A stretch of DNA of 64,000 bases from assembly GCA_046349855.1 (NCBI GenBank), contig JAXMBM010000037.1, positions 1-64,000 of the forward strand. The letters run 5' to 3'. Positions within the stretch are counted from its first letter, which is position 1, and the number at the start of each line of letters is the position of its first letter. Of this stretch, positions 1-8,407 are shown piece by piece. The notes under the pieces are model-generated. The model saw only the letters and a program-made list of their open reading frames with translations. It searched no databases and was not told where the DNA came from. Origin of the DNA: CAIXSC01 sp046349855 (GTDB taxonomy: Bacteria > Planctomycetota > Planctomycetia > Pirellulales > Pirellulaceae). The position numbers and the translations under genes were made by a program.

Positions 1-827
1 GTTGCCGGTGCGGCAACGTAGAACGGAATGCCGTGCGCGTGCGCCAGCACGGCCAGACCGTAGGTGCCGATCTTATTGGCGGTGTCGCCGTTGGCGGCAA
101 TTCGATCGGCGCCCACGACCACGGCCTGCACCTTTCCCGCCGCCATCACCTGGGCCGCCATGTTGTCGCAGATCAATGTGGCGGGAATCTGGCGGGCGAC
201 GAGTTCCCAGGCGGTGAGCCGAGCGCCTTGGAGCAGCGGGCGAGTTTCATCGACAAACACCTGGAGGCGCCGGCCAGCGGCGTGGGCCGAGAAGATGACC
301 GCCAGCGCGGTGCCGTATTCGGACGTCGCCAGACCGCCGGCATTGCAATGCGTGAGCACACCTCCGTCCGTGAGCAGCGTGGCGCCATGCCGGCCGATGG
401 CGTGACACATCGCACGATCCTCGTCGTGCAATTGCCGGGCTTCGGCGAGCAGCGCGGTGGCCAGCGTGGCGTAGTCGACTTGATCGCCCAGGGATTCGGC
501 TCGCCGTGTCATCCGGTCGAGCGCCGCGAACAGATTGACCGCCGTGGGGCGGCTGGCCGCCAGGAGGCGGGCCGCATGTTGCCAGGCTTGTCGCAGGGCA
601 TCCGCATCCTGACCGGCCGCGGGGCGAATGCCGAGGCACATGCCGTACGCCGCCGCGATGCCGATCGCCGGCGCTCCTCGGACCTGCAGCGTCCGGATGG
701 CTTGTACGACATCGGCGACGTCCCGACATGCGATCTCGACCGTCTCGGTGGGCAGACGCGTCTGATCGAGCAGCAGGAGGTGGCCATCGGATTCGCCCAC
801 CCAGCGCAGCGTCGTCAGGGAGGACAT
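1..827 (-). CDS. mtnA: S-methyl-5-thioribose-1-phosphate isomerase, 3' end outside window
   Basis: This enzyme converts methylthioribose-1-phosphate to methylthioribulose-1-phosphate in the cytosolic methionine salvage pathway. Reading the minus strand from an ATG at 827 gives 275 residues that run off the window edge without a stop. Family motifs are VRGAPAIGIAAAYG near residues 47-60, THCNAGGLA with the catalytic Cys at about 161, and GADRIAANGDTANKIGTYGL with the catalytic Asp at about 241. These positions match the Cys160/Asp240 pair known from the family. The paralogous eIF2B-alpha-like proteins lack this combination. The C-terminal ~70 residues are missing only because of the window boundary. 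Long plus-strand ORFs over this stretch are antisense shadows. Confidence 0.93.
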   Translation of the reverse strand, partial: MSSLTTLRWVGESDGHLLLLDQTRLPTETVEIACRDVADVVQAIRTLQVRGAPAIGIAAAYGMCLGIRPAAGQDADALRQAWQHAARLLAASRPTAVNLFAALDRMTRRAESLGDQVDYATLATALLAEARQLHDEDRAMCHAIGRHGATLLTDGGVLTHCNAGGLATSEYGTALAVIFSAHAAGRRLQVFVDETRPLLQGARLTAWELVARQIPATLICDNMAAQVMAAGKVQAVVVGADRIAANGDTANKIGTYGLAVLAHAHGIPFYVAAPA

Positions 828-891
828 GAATGGGGCTCCGGAAGGTGCTGAGTTGTGGTGCCGGATCAGGAAGCCGAATCAGGGGGCCGAA

Positions 892-1668
892 TCAGGGGGC
901 CGAATCGGGGGGCGGGCGACGAGGAGGACCGCCGCCGCACCACGTCTGCCAGCCGAAGCGTAGCAGGAGGCCCGCCGAGTGGCACATTTCGCGGAAGTTT
1001 ACCTTGGAGGCGCCCGCACTGCGATTGACGAACGTAATCGGCAGCTCGACGATCCGAGCGCCGGCTCGGTGGAGCCGCCACAGCTGTTCCTCAAAAAACG
1101 CATAGCCGCGCGATTCGATCGATTGCGGATCGAGTGTGCGGAGAAACGCTAGCCGGTAGGCGCGATAGCCGCCGCTGCAGTCGCGGGCCGGCAGGCGGAG
1201 GATCCAGCGCGAGTACCAGTTGACCATGCGGCTCAAGAGGTGGCGGCGCCAGCTCCAGTTCTCGATGCGACCACCGGGCACATAGCGGGAGCCGATGGCC
1301 ACATCGGCCGGATGCCGTGCGGCCGGTTCGAGGGCGGCCAGCAGGGCGGGGAGCGCGGTCGGTGGGTGGCTGAAGTCGGCGTCCATGTTCACGGCCACGT
1401 CGTAGCCGTGTTCCAACGCCCAGGACAGGCCCGCCAGGACGGCTGCCCCGAGTCCCTGTTTCGCGGCGCGATGCAGGCAGCGGACACGCGCGTCCGTTGC
1501 CGCTCGTTCGTCGCACCAGATACCCGTACCGTCCGGCGAGTTGTCATCGACCACCAGCAGGTGGACCGTCGGCACGGCCGCGAAAATGGCGTCCACCAGC
1601 GACGGCAGATTGTCGCGCTCGTTGTACGTCGCGACGATCACCAGGCAGCGCGACACGGGACTCACCAT
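892..1668 (-). CDS. Dolichol-phosphate mannosyltransferase-like GT2 glycosyltransferase
   Basis: This 258-residue family 2 glycosyltransferase resembles the soluble DPM1/polyprenyl-phosphate mannosyltransferase group, which transfers a sugar from a nucleotide donor to polyprenyl phosphate at the cytoplasmic membrane face. Visible motifs are the nucleotide-binding start VIVATYNERDNLPSL (residues ~10-24), VVDDNSPDGTG (~39-49), the metal-binding NMDADFSHP (~94-102), and GSRYVPGG. No C-terminal membrane segments follow, so it is the short soluble form. The ATG lies 3 bp after the stop of the upstream AAA ATPase gene, so the two are probably co-transcribed and translationally coupled. The exact sugar cannot be read from the sequence. 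Confidence 0.88.
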   Translation of the reverse strand: MVSPVSRCLVIVATYNERDNLPSLVDAIFAAVPTVHLLVVDDNSPDGTGIWCDERAATDARVRCLHRAAKQGLGAAVLAGLSWALEHGYDVAVNMDADFSHPPTALPALLAALEPAARHPADVAIGSRYVPGGRIENWSWRRHLLSRMVNWYSRWILRLPARDCSGGYRAYRLAFLRTLDPQSIESRGYAFFEEQLWRLHRAGARIVELPITFVNRSAGASKVNFREMCHSAGLLLRFGWQTWCGGGPPRRPPPDSAP

Positions 1669-1671
1669 CGA

Positions 1672-3339
1672 TCAGCCGCGACGCAGCCGGGAGAACAGCT
1701 GACGATACTCCCGCCGCTCGGCTCGTCCACGATCCGGATCGGCCACCGGCGGAGTGGAAGGTTCGTCGTCTTCGACTACCAGCAGATCGCGGTCATCCCG
1801 GGGAAGCGCCGGTTCGCTGGTCCACTCGCCGCCCACAGCCACCGTCTCGATCGTGGCCAGACGGCCAGGAGTCCAGCGACGCGGATCATCGACCGGCGGC
1901 AAGGCGCGGATCGCCTCCCACAATTGCTCCTCGGCGGCCCGCGGCGCCACGATGGTCGGGCTGGCCGCCGCCACGGCGATCGACACGGTCGGCGGTTCGG
2001 GCACCTCACGCGGCGGAACGGACGGCAGGAGTTGAGCCAGTTCGCGACCTTCCTGGCAGCTGACTCGATGACGCGATTCGATCGTCCACGAGGCCTGCGG
2101 AGAAAGTCGATCCAGTACCACCTCTTCCTGTTCGAAGTCGTCGCCAAACAGCTGCGGCAGCGGCGCGGCGGGGACGCTCGATTCGGCAGGACACTTGACC
2201 GATGCGTTGGCGGACACGGTGGGAACCGCAGCCGACGCCGTGGCTGTCGACAGCGTGGCCGTTGGCACTGAAGCAGCTGGTACTGAAGCAGCTGGTACTG
2301 AAGCAGCTGGCACTGAAGCAGCTGGCACCGAAGCAGCTGGTACCGAAGCAGCTGGAACTGGGGCCACGGGTGTCGGGGGTGTTGGCAGTGAGTCGGTCAT
2401 GTCGCTCAGCATGGTTGCAGGTGCGAACGACTCGGCGGGCGACCAGGCTGGATCCTCGGCCAACGCACCGAACTCGACGACGTTGGCCGGTTCACTTGAC
2501 GATGTTGCCGGCGGGTTCTGCCATGGGGCGGGGAGCTGCTGCAGTTCGACCCAGGCCTCTTCCACCAGCCCCGCGTCGACCTGCGAGCGGTGCGCGACCG
2601 CGGCCAGATGGAGCGCTAAATCGCAGACCTGATTGATCAGCCGCGGAATGCCGTCGGTGGCCTGGAACACGGCGGCCAGGGCCTCGGGGGCAAAGAGCTG
2701 GTCGGTCGGAGCTCCCGCTGCCGCCAACTGCGACTGGACATAGCAGCCCGTCTCGTGGCGATTCAGCGACTGCAGATAGCAGCGCGCCGCGATCCGCTGC
2801 TGGAACGATGCGAGTTTCGGATGGGCAAAGCGTTCTTCGAGGGCCGGACCTCCGGCGAGCACCAGCTGGACGCGCGATTGTCCCTGCCGCACCACGTTGG
2901 TCAGTGAACGCAGTTCCTCCAGCAGCCGCAACGGCAACGACTGAGCTTCATCCACAATCAGCAGCAGCCCCTGAGGGGAGTCCGTCGACGGCTCCAGATG
3001 CTGTCGCAACGCCAGCCGCATCTCCCCTTCGTCCAGGTCGCGGTAGGGCAAGCCGAGTTCAAACAGGATGCTCTGCAGCAGCGCTCGCCGCGTGGTCAGA
3101 CGCGGATTCGACAACAGCGCGACGCGGAAACTGGCTGCCAGCTGATCCGCCAGCAACTGGCAGACAAGCGACTTGCCGGTACCGGCCGGGCCGATCAACA
3201 GTCCGGGACCCTGGGTCCGCTCGAGGCACCGCACCAGCGTCTGCCGGGCGTGCTCGATCGACTGTCCCGGAAAATAACGTTCCAGGGAGGGGGCGGCGAG
3301 GAAAGGTCGCTGGCGTAAACGAAAATGCGATTCGTACAT
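1672..3339 (-). CDS. ExeA/GspA-like AAA ATPase with Pro/Ala-rich linker
   Basis: The N-terminal ~270 residues form an ExeA-type AAA domain. It starts MYESHFRLRQRPF, has Walker A GPAGTGKS (~52-59), Walker B LLIVDEAQSL, a sensor region LVLAGGPALEERF, and GIPRLINQVCDLAL at the end of the helical subdomain. ExeA proteins energise assembly of secretion machinery or act in polysaccharide export loci. The distal half is low complexity, including a run of near-identical PAASV pentapeptides encoded by a 15-bp tandem repeat, and ends in an Arg-rich tail. No transmembrane or peptidoglycan-binding domain is obvious, unlike classical ExeA. It lies directly upstream of the glycosyltransferase gene, suggesting a role in envelope polysaccharide work. 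Confidence 0.82.
   Translation of the reverse strand: MYESHFRLRQRPFLAAPSLERYFPGQSIEHARQTLVRCLERTQGPGLLIGPAGTGKSLVCQLLADQLAASFRVALLSNPRLTTRRALLQSILFELGLPYRDLDEGEMRLALRQHLEPSTDSPQGLLLIVDEAQSLPLRLLEELRSLTNVVRQGQSRVQLVLAGGPALEERFAHPKLASFQQRIAARCYLQSLNRHETGCYVQSQLAAAGAPTDQLFAPEALAAVFQATDGIPRLINQVCDLALHLAAVAHRSQVDAGLVEEAWVELQQLPAPWQNPPATSSSEPANVVEFGALAEDPAWSPAESFAPATMLSDMTDSLPTPPTPVAPVPAASVPAASVPAASVPAASVPAASVPAASVPTATLSTATASAAVPTVSANASVKCPAESSVPAAPLPQLFGDDFEQEEVVLDRLSPQASWTIESRHRVSCQEGRELAQLLPSVPPREVPEPPTVSIAVAAASPTIVAPRAAEEQLWEAIRALPPVDDPRRWTPGRLATIETVAVGGEWTSEPALPRDDRDLLVVEDDEPSTPPVADPDRGRAERREYRQLFSRLRRG
2268..2355. repeat. 15-bp coding tandem repeat (PAASV units)
   Basis: About six to seven tandem copies of a 15-bp unit (gaagcagctggtact and close variants) lie inside the ExeA-like gene. 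On the coding strand they give Pro-Ala-Ala-Ser-Val pentapeptides. Because the unit is a multiple of three, copy-number change would alter linker length without shifting frame. Confidence 0.85.
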
Positions 3340-3669
3340 GGCGAGAAGGTGTCGGTTTCAAGGAGCGAACGGACAGTCGAACCAGTAGTCGAACCAGCCA
3401 GTCAAGCCAGCCACCGCCGGCCAGCCAGCCCGCCAGATTCTGCGCATGGCGCAAAGTACGCTCGATCGTCATCGACCGAAAAGACGGTACATCTTGAGGC
3501 GCGGCACCACTTCCACTTTCCCCCAGTATCCCCAGATCAGCGCAGATTCTCTGGAACCCCGGCTCGCAGGACGGCGCGATGCGGCTCAGCGGGAAGTGGC
3601 AACACGTCGCCGCACCATGGGCAGAAAGATGGGGGACCTGGCGGATGAGGCTGGCCGGTGCCGCTCGGT
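3340..3669. other. Intergenic region without a recognisable gene
   Basis: About 330 bp lie between the ExeA-like gene start and the stop of ppa. They contain short imperfect repeats of gaaccag/gccagcca at 3375-3430. ORFs here have no recognisable protein character. It should hold the promoter for the ExeA-glycosyltransferase pair, but I see no convincing box. Confidence 0.5.
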
Positions 3670-4212
3670 CTAGCGGAATCCGCGGCGACGCTGTTCGCTG
3701 TACCGCTCCAGGGCAGCTTCGATGATCGGCAGGGCGGTCGAAGCGCTCTGAAACTCTTCGACTTCGACCGACTTGCCCTCCAGGGTCTTGTAGTCCTGGA
3801 AGAACCGCCGCAGCAGCTGCAGACGGTGCGGCGGCAGTTCGGCCGCCTCCTGAAACCCGTTGTATTCCGGATCGTCGACCGCGACGGCGAGCACCTTGTG
3901 ATCCATCTTGCCGCTGTCCACCATGGTCATCAGACCGATGGCCCGAGCGTCGACGAGAGTCAGGGGGGCGAGCGGTTCCTGGCAGAGTACGAGGACGTCG
4001 AGCGGGTCGTGGTCTTCCGCCAGGGTCTGCGGAATGAATCCGTAGTTGGCCGGATAGTAGACCGCCGAATAGAGGATGCGGTCGAGCCGCAGGAGGCCCG
4101 TGGCCTTGTCGAGTTCATACTTGACGCTCGAGCCGGTGGGGATTTCCACCACCGCGGTAAACTGCTGGGGCAATTGCTTACCGGGAACAACGTCGTGCCA
4201 GGCGTGCGTCAT
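3670..4212 (-). CDS. ppa: Inorganic pyrophosphatase (family I)
   Basis: This soluble Mg-dependent pyrophosphatase hydrolyses PPi to two phosphates. It has 180 residues, the normal bacterial length. The family signature DHDPLDVLVL is present around residues 66-75, preceded by YPANYGFIPQTLAED, and IGLMTMVDSGKMDHKVLAV follows with the conserved Asp/Lys. The ATG at 4212 is preceded by a GAGGT ribosome binding site. It lies 8 bp downstream of the Rrf2 regulator and after cysH. Sulfate activation releases PPi, so a pyrophosphatase in this unit would pull the pathway forward; that link is inferred from context. Confidence 0.95.
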   Translation of the reverse strand: MTHAWHDVVPGKQLPQQFTAVVEIPTGSSVKYELDKATGLLRLDRILYSAVYYPANYGFIPQTLAEDHDPLDVLVLCQEPLAPLTLVDARAIGLMTMVDSGKMDHKVLAVAVDDPEYNGFQEAAELPPHRLQLLRRFFQDYKTLEGKSVEVEEFQSASTALPIIEAALERYSEQRRRGFR

Positions 4213-4220
4213 CGGAGACC

Positions 4221-4649
4221 TCAGATGTAGTACATGGATTCGGAACGATGCCGCACGCGTTCGAGCAGGTCGGCAAACGTGAGTTCAGCCAGCGCCTGGC
4301 GGCGTGCCATGTCGGCTTCCGACCAGGCTTGCAGCAGCACGCGCGTGGCGGGAGTCTGCCGAGTGGCATTGCTGTCGAAGTCACCACTGCCACCTTCCAC
4401 GATCGCCACGACTTCGCCCAGGCTGAGCTGGGCGGGATCGCGCACCAGACGGTAACCGCCGGCCGCACCGCGCGTACTTTCGACGATGCCGGCGCACTTG
4501 AGCTGCAGCAGGATCTGCACCAGGAACGGCGACGGAATCCCCTGCCGCTCGGCAATCGCTCGTGCCCGGACCGGTTCATCGGTGCCATACCAGGTGGCCA
4601 ATTCCAGGACCGCCAGGCAGGCATACTCGGTCTTCGCAGGCAGATTCAC
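4221..4649 (-). CDS. Rrf2-family transcriptional regulator
   Basis: This 142-residue winged-helix protein of the Rrf2 family uses a GTG start. It begins MNLPAKTEYACLAVLELA, has the helix-turn-helix RARAIAERQGIPSPFLVQIL (~30-49) and the wing STRGAAGGYRLVRDP (~59-73). The three-cysteine Fe-S cluster motif of IscR/NsrR is absent, so it is more like the cluster-free CymR type. CymR proteins control cysteine and sulfur assimilation genes, which fits the position between cysH and ppa. Autoregulation through a dyad at 5791-5808 in front of cysH is possible but untested. Confidence 0.88.
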   Translation of the reverse strand: MNLPAKTEYACLAVLELATWYGTDEPVRARAIAERQGIPSPFLVQILLQLKCAGIVESTRGAAGGYRLVRDPAQLSLGEVVAIVEGGSGDFDSNATRQTPATRVLLQAWSEADMARRQALAELTFADLLERVRHRSESMYYI

Positions 4650-4738
4650 GAACCGCAGATCCTTATCACCACCACCCCGCGCTCGTCACCCAGGCGACAC
4701 CGGCCATGACGAGCCGGCCGTGACCGCGGCGGGAGCGT

Positions 4739-5698
4739 TCACTTGTTCGTCGACGAGTCTTCCAGCGTATGGAGACCGCATTCGGTCTTCTGAAAACCAC
4801 TCCACCGCCCCGCACGCTCGTCCTCGCCCAACAAGACGGCCCGCGTGCAAGGCCAGCAGCCAATGCTCGGGTAGCCCCGATCATGGAGCGGGTTGTACGG
4901 AACGTCGTGCTCGACGATCAACTTCCAGACATCCTTCTTCGTCCAGTTCGCCAGGGGACTGACCTTCACCAGGCTGAATTTCTTGTCCCAGCCGACGATG
5001 GGGGCCTGAGCCCGATCGGGGCTCTGGTCCCGGCGGATCGCACTGGCCCAGGCGTGCATGCCGATAACGGAACGCTGCAGCACCGCCAGCTTGCGGTCGG
5101 CGCAGCACTTGTCCGGGTTGGACTTGTAGACCGGCCCGCCGTGCGCCGCTTCATACTGCTCGACCGTCTGCTCGGCCCGGTGCATCTCCACCGCGATCCC
5201 GTAACGCTGCAGGACCCGCTCCCGCAGTTCGAGCGTTTCCGGGAACTGATAGCCGGTGTCCAGATTGAAAATCCGAGTGGTCGGCGCGATCTCCGCCAGC
5301 ATGTGGATCAGCACCATGCCTTCCGGGCCGAACGCGGTTGCCATCGTGAACCGCTCGCCGAACCGCGAGGTCGCCCAGCGCAGAATGTCCTGCGGCGACG
5401 CCGTTTCCAGCGCCTGGCTCCGCTCCCGCAGTTCGGCCTGCAGTTGCGGAGTAAGTTCGAGGGGGGGCAGAATGGGCAGACCCGCCGCCGGCGCGTGACC
5501 GGACGGTGCCTGACCGGGTTGGGCCTGGCTTGGCTGGACCTGATCTGGCTGGACCTGATCCGCCGTCGACCGTTCCTTCACGGGCCGGTCCGTCGTTTCG
5601 TCCCCGTTTACCACGCGTAGTGTCACTGACTCCATGACTGCCTGCCCGTCCTTGTCCCGGGGGGCCTGGGAAAACAGTTTTCGAGCTGGAAGTCCCAT
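4739..5698 (-). CDS. cysH: Assimilatory adenylyl-sulfate (APS/PAPS) reductase
   Basis: This enzyme reduces activated sulfate (APS or PAPS) to sulfite in the cytosol. Motifs include FNLDTGYQFPETLELR, CCADRK and PSIGCWPCTRAV, whose paired cysteines ligate a [4Fe-4S] cluster typical of APS-using enzymes. A C-terminal ECGLH carries the catalytic Cys. The N-terminal ~75 residues are a Gln/Pro-rich extension with repeated QPDQVQP-like units not found in the core family. The start at 5698 (MGLPARKLF) is preferred because AGGAAGGG lies about 10 nt upstream; an in-frame start at 5734 lacks this. It is first in the cysH-Rrf2-ppa unit. Confidence 0.93.
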   Translation of the reverse strand: MGLPARKLFSQAPRDKDGQAVMESVTLRVVNGDETTDRPVKERSTADQVQPDQVQPSQAQPGQAPSGHAPAAGLPILPPLELTPQLQAELRERSQALETASPQDILRWATSRFGERFTMATAFGPEGMVLIHMLAEIAPTTRIFNLDTGYQFPETLELRERVLQRYGIAVEMHRAEQTVEQYEAAHGGPVYKSNPDKCCADRKLAVLQRSVIGMHAWASAIRRDQSPDRAQAPIVGWDKKFSLVKVSPLANWTKKDVWKLIVEHDVPYNPLHDRGYPSIGCWPCTRAVLLGEDERAGRWSGFQKTECGLHTLEDSSTNK

Positions 5699-5789
5699 GA
5701 GTGTCGACCCTTCCTGAATCTTTGGTCCCCCCACGGAAGACCTTCCCGCAAGCCTCCTGCTTGCACTCCCTCACGACCTTCATCGCCAA

Positions 5790-5818
5790 ATGATAAGAAT
5801 GCTAATCACGATAGTCAA
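5790..5818 (-). promoter_or_regulatory. Predicted sigma-70-type promoter and dyad operator for cysH
   Basis: On the minus strand a -35 box TTGACT (5813-5818) and a -10 box TATCAT (5790-5795) are separated by exactly 17 bp and point at cysH. Overlapping the -10 is an 18-bp dyad on the plus strand, TGATnAGnnnnCTnATCA (5791-5808), well placed for a repressor such as the adjacent Rrf2 protein. The block is AT-rich against a GC-rich background. Operator identity is inference. Confidence 0.6.
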
Positions 5819-5868
5819 GTATTTTTCCTTGCGCAAGAGTATCGGCTGAGTCGGGGTGGGGAGTTGAG

Positions 5869-6477
5869 TCAGGAGGGGAGGCGAAGGGGGGTGAGATCGG
5901 CGGTGACGGTGTCGAATACGCCGCAATGGCCCTCGCAGAGGGCTCCGACGACCACGAAAAAGCGGCCCGGGGCAAGTCGGACGGGGGACTCACCGGCCCA
6001 CTCCAGGGTTCGCTCGGGGGTGACGATTCGCCAGCGGTGCAGGTGGCCGGAGAAGAGGAAACGTTGGGGGGCAGCGGCGAAGATGCGAGCGCGGCGCTCG
6101 GAGGAGTCGGGTGGGCCCTCGTAGAAGTTGATGTCCCCGGGGTCGCACGGATCCAACCAGGGTTCGACATGGGCAAAGCGGCATTCGCCGAGTTCCACGT
6201 GGGGAAGCAGGCTGCGGAGGAAGTCGCACGCGGCGGCCGGATAGTGGGCCAGGAGGGCGGGGTCGGGTTGATGGCAGAAGCCCAGGTCGTGATTCCCCCA
6301 GACGCCCACGACGGCCGCCTCGTGCAGCAAGCGGCAGGTTGTTGCAAGCTGCTGGCCGGTGTCAAGCACGTCGCCGAGAAAGACGATTTGGTCGACCTGT
6401 TCCCGTTTCAAGAGTTGCAGGGCCTGGGTGAGTCGGGGGACATCTTCGTGGATGTCGGAGAGCAGGCCAAGTTTCAT
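5869..6477 (-). CDS. Calcineurin-like metallophosphoesterase (YfcE-type)
   Basis: This small cytosolic metallophosphoesterase has about 202 residues. It opens with the metal-binding MKLGLLSDIHED, followed by VFLGDVLDTG, VVGVWGNHD (GNHD box) and LFSGHLHRWRI (GHxH box), all in family order. The start at 6477 is chosen because the first beta strand begins there; the longer ORF to 6579 adds a tail with no homology features. The substrate is unknown; the family includes phosphodiesterases and diadenosine-tetraphosphatase-like enzymes. Confidence 0.87.
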   Translation of the reverse strand: MKLGLLSDIHEDVPRLTQALQLLKREQVDQIVFLGDVLDTGQQLATTCRLLHEAAVVGVWGNHDLGFCHQPDPALLAHYPAAACDFLRSLLPHVELGECRFAHVEPWLDPCDPGDINFYEGPPDSSERRARIFAAAPQRFLFSGHLHRWRIVTPERTLEWAGESPVRLAPGRFFVVVGALCEGHCGVFDTVTADLTPLRLPS

Positions 6478-6515
6478 GGGAGGTGACGGGTGAACTCGTC
6501 CGGGTCCCGGTGCGA

Positions 6516-8315
6516 TCATTCCCAGCGGATGTCGTCCAGAAAGAAGACCACGGGCTGTCCAGAGCTGGCGGTGGTCCAAAAAAAGGCGGTCTTGATGCGG
6601 GTCAGCGAGCTGTTGGCGGGGAGAGGTTCGAGGGGGATTTCGAAGGTCTGCCAGTCGCGCGTCAGTGGGACTTTTTCGAGGTTGCGGCGTGCCGTATCGG
6701 CATAACGTTTCTCGGGACCGATGAGTCCGAAGCCGAACGAGACGACTTCCTGGCCGGTGGCTCCGCGGGCCTGGAACACGATGCGTTTGGCTCCGGTGAG
6801 GTTGAAACCGCCGCGCTGATCACCCCAGTCGCGGGCCGGATGTTGCCAGACGACTCCGCCCCAACCGCTGGTCGCCGCGAACTCGCACCGCAGGCAGGTG
6901 GCGCCGCGGAAGGGCTGCTCGCGGTGGGCCGTCTCCAGCCGGATGGACTTGGTGTCCCCCATCCAGCCGGCAGGGATGTAGGTGAGTGGCGTGTCGCTTT
7001 CGGCGTAGAGCACCAGCGGGAGTGAGGCGGGTTGGCCGGCAGCGGTGCGCACCGGGCCGGCTACGCGGATGGGCACGTTGGCGGTGGCGGCGCCGCCGTG
7101 AGGATCGCGGACGGTGACGTAGACGCGGTACAGTCCGCCGTCTCGGGGGAGTTGGAGTTCGGCCCCGCGGGCATCGGCCTGGAGAATGGCCGAGGGGAAG
7201 CGTGTTCCCTGTTCCTCGGCATCGCCACCCGTGCCGTACTGTTCGTCATCGGCGACCAGATCCCAGGAGACGCGCAGCGGGTCGTTTTCGGGATCGGAGC
7301 TGTTGAGTTCCAGCTTCACTTTGCTCCCTGGCTCCACGGCGGCGGGGCCCAGCAGTTTCAGGGTGGCGATTTCGGGGCAACGGTTGGCGGGGGGCTGGCC
7401 GGTCCAGAGCTCGCTCAGCGCGTCCACGGCGGCGAGTCGACTGCCGTCGGCCAGGAGCAGCGAGAACCACGTGGCGGTGACTTCCTGTTTCTGTCCCCAG
7501 AGAAAGGCGTAGGAACCCAGGCACAGATCGGGTTGTCCGCTGACGGCTTGCCGATAGGCGCGGCGATACGCTTCGGCCTTGTCGCCGCTGGTCGGTTCGC
7601 GATAGGCGCCGATCGCGTCGCGGGAGATTTCCCAGATGCCAGGCGGGCCGAACTCGGTAAGGATATACGGCCGAGTGCCACCCAGTTTCCGGTAGCGTTC
7701 GCCCACCGTGGCGGCTCCCGCGTAGGAATTGATCCCCACGATGTCGATGTCCGGGCACAGTTCGTGCAGATGACGAACCTTCTGGCCGCCGAGTTCGGCG
7801 ATGACCGTCATGGTGGGATGGTGGGGGTCGAGCGATTTGACGAGCCGCGCGAGGTTGTTGATTTCCGACCAGACCGCTCCGTTCTGTCCCTCCGGGTCTT
7901 CCATTTCATTCCCCAGCGCCCAGATCAGCAGGGCCGGATGATGCTGGTAACGCTGCACCACCTCCCGGACTTCGGCCCGCTGCCGGATCAGGCTGGCGGC
8001 ATCCGACCAGTCGAATCCCTGGCGGACCTGGCCGAGCCAGATACCGGCGGTCACGGTGAGTCCCAGTCGATGAGCTTCGTCCAATTGTTCGCCGAGCCGG
8101 TCCGCTCCCCAGGTGCGGCGCGAGTTTCCGCCGAGTTGTCCGAGGAGCTTGGCGGGGCCGTCGCCACCCGCTCCGCGAATGAAGTAGGGGGCGTCATTGC
8201 GCGTCAGCTGCCAGCGCCCGTCGACCTGGACGACACGCACGCGCGCTGGTTCCGCCTGCACGAAACTCGGCGTCGAGAACAGCAAGGTCAGTGCGAGCGC
8301 GCGGCACACATTCAT
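6516..8315 (-). CDS. Secreted glycoside hydrolase of clan A type (GH2/GH5-like TIM barrel)
   Basis: A Sec signal peptide (MNVCRALALTLLF... cut near FVQA) precedes a TIM-barrel domain. The proposed acid/base Glu is in ALGNEMEDP, and the nucleophile Glu is in ILTEFGPPG, the usual clan A pair. The C-terminal part contains an Ig-like region (PAAVEPGSKVKLELNSSDPENDPL) and a beta-rich carbohydrate-binding-like domain ending FFLDDIRW. The ORF extends to 8699, but the upstream part is Arg-rich with no start signal, so 8315 is used. It probably acts on polysaccharide outside the cytoplasm; the substrate is not readable. Confidence 0.78.
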   Translation of the reverse strand: MNVCRALALTLLFSTPSFVQAEPARVRVVQVDGRWQLTRNDAPYFIRGAGGDGPAKLLGQLGGNSRRTWGADRLGEQLDEAHRLGLTVTAGIWLGQVRQGFDWSDAASLIRQRAEVREVVQRYQHHPALLIWALGNEMEDPEGQNGAVWSEINNLARLVKSLDPHHPTMTVIAELGGQKVRHLHELCPDIDIVGINSYAGAATVGERYRKLGGTRPYILTEFGPPGIWEISRDAIGAYREPTSGDKAEAYRRAYRQAVSGQPDLCLGSYAFLWGQKQEVTATWFSLLLADGSRLAAVDALSELWTGQPPANRCPEIATLKLLGPAAVEPGSKVKLELNSSDPENDPLRVSWDLVADDEQYGTGGDAEEQGTRFPSAILQADARGAELQLPRDGGLYRVYVTVRDPHGGAATANVPIRVAGPVRTAAGQPASLPLVLYAESDTPLTYIPAGWMGDTKSIRLETAHREQPFRGATCLRCEFAATSGWGGVVWQHPARDWGDQRGGFNLTGAKRIVFQARGATGQEVVSFGFGLIGPEKRYADTARRNLEKVPLTRDWQTFEIPLEPLPANSSLTRIKTAFFWTTASSGQPVVFFLDDIRWE

Positions 8316-8407
8316 CGGGAGATTTCCCTGGAGGAACCAAAGTCGGAGGGCGGGCCGGAATCGGGACGCCATGGCGGAGGAGGGTGAACGGAGATGTTGT
8401 CGGCAGT

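Noticed and set aside
33..851. Long plus-strand ORF at the window start
   Set aside because: It is antisense to mtnA, whose minus-strand frame has clear family motifs and catalytic residues but no stop inside the window.
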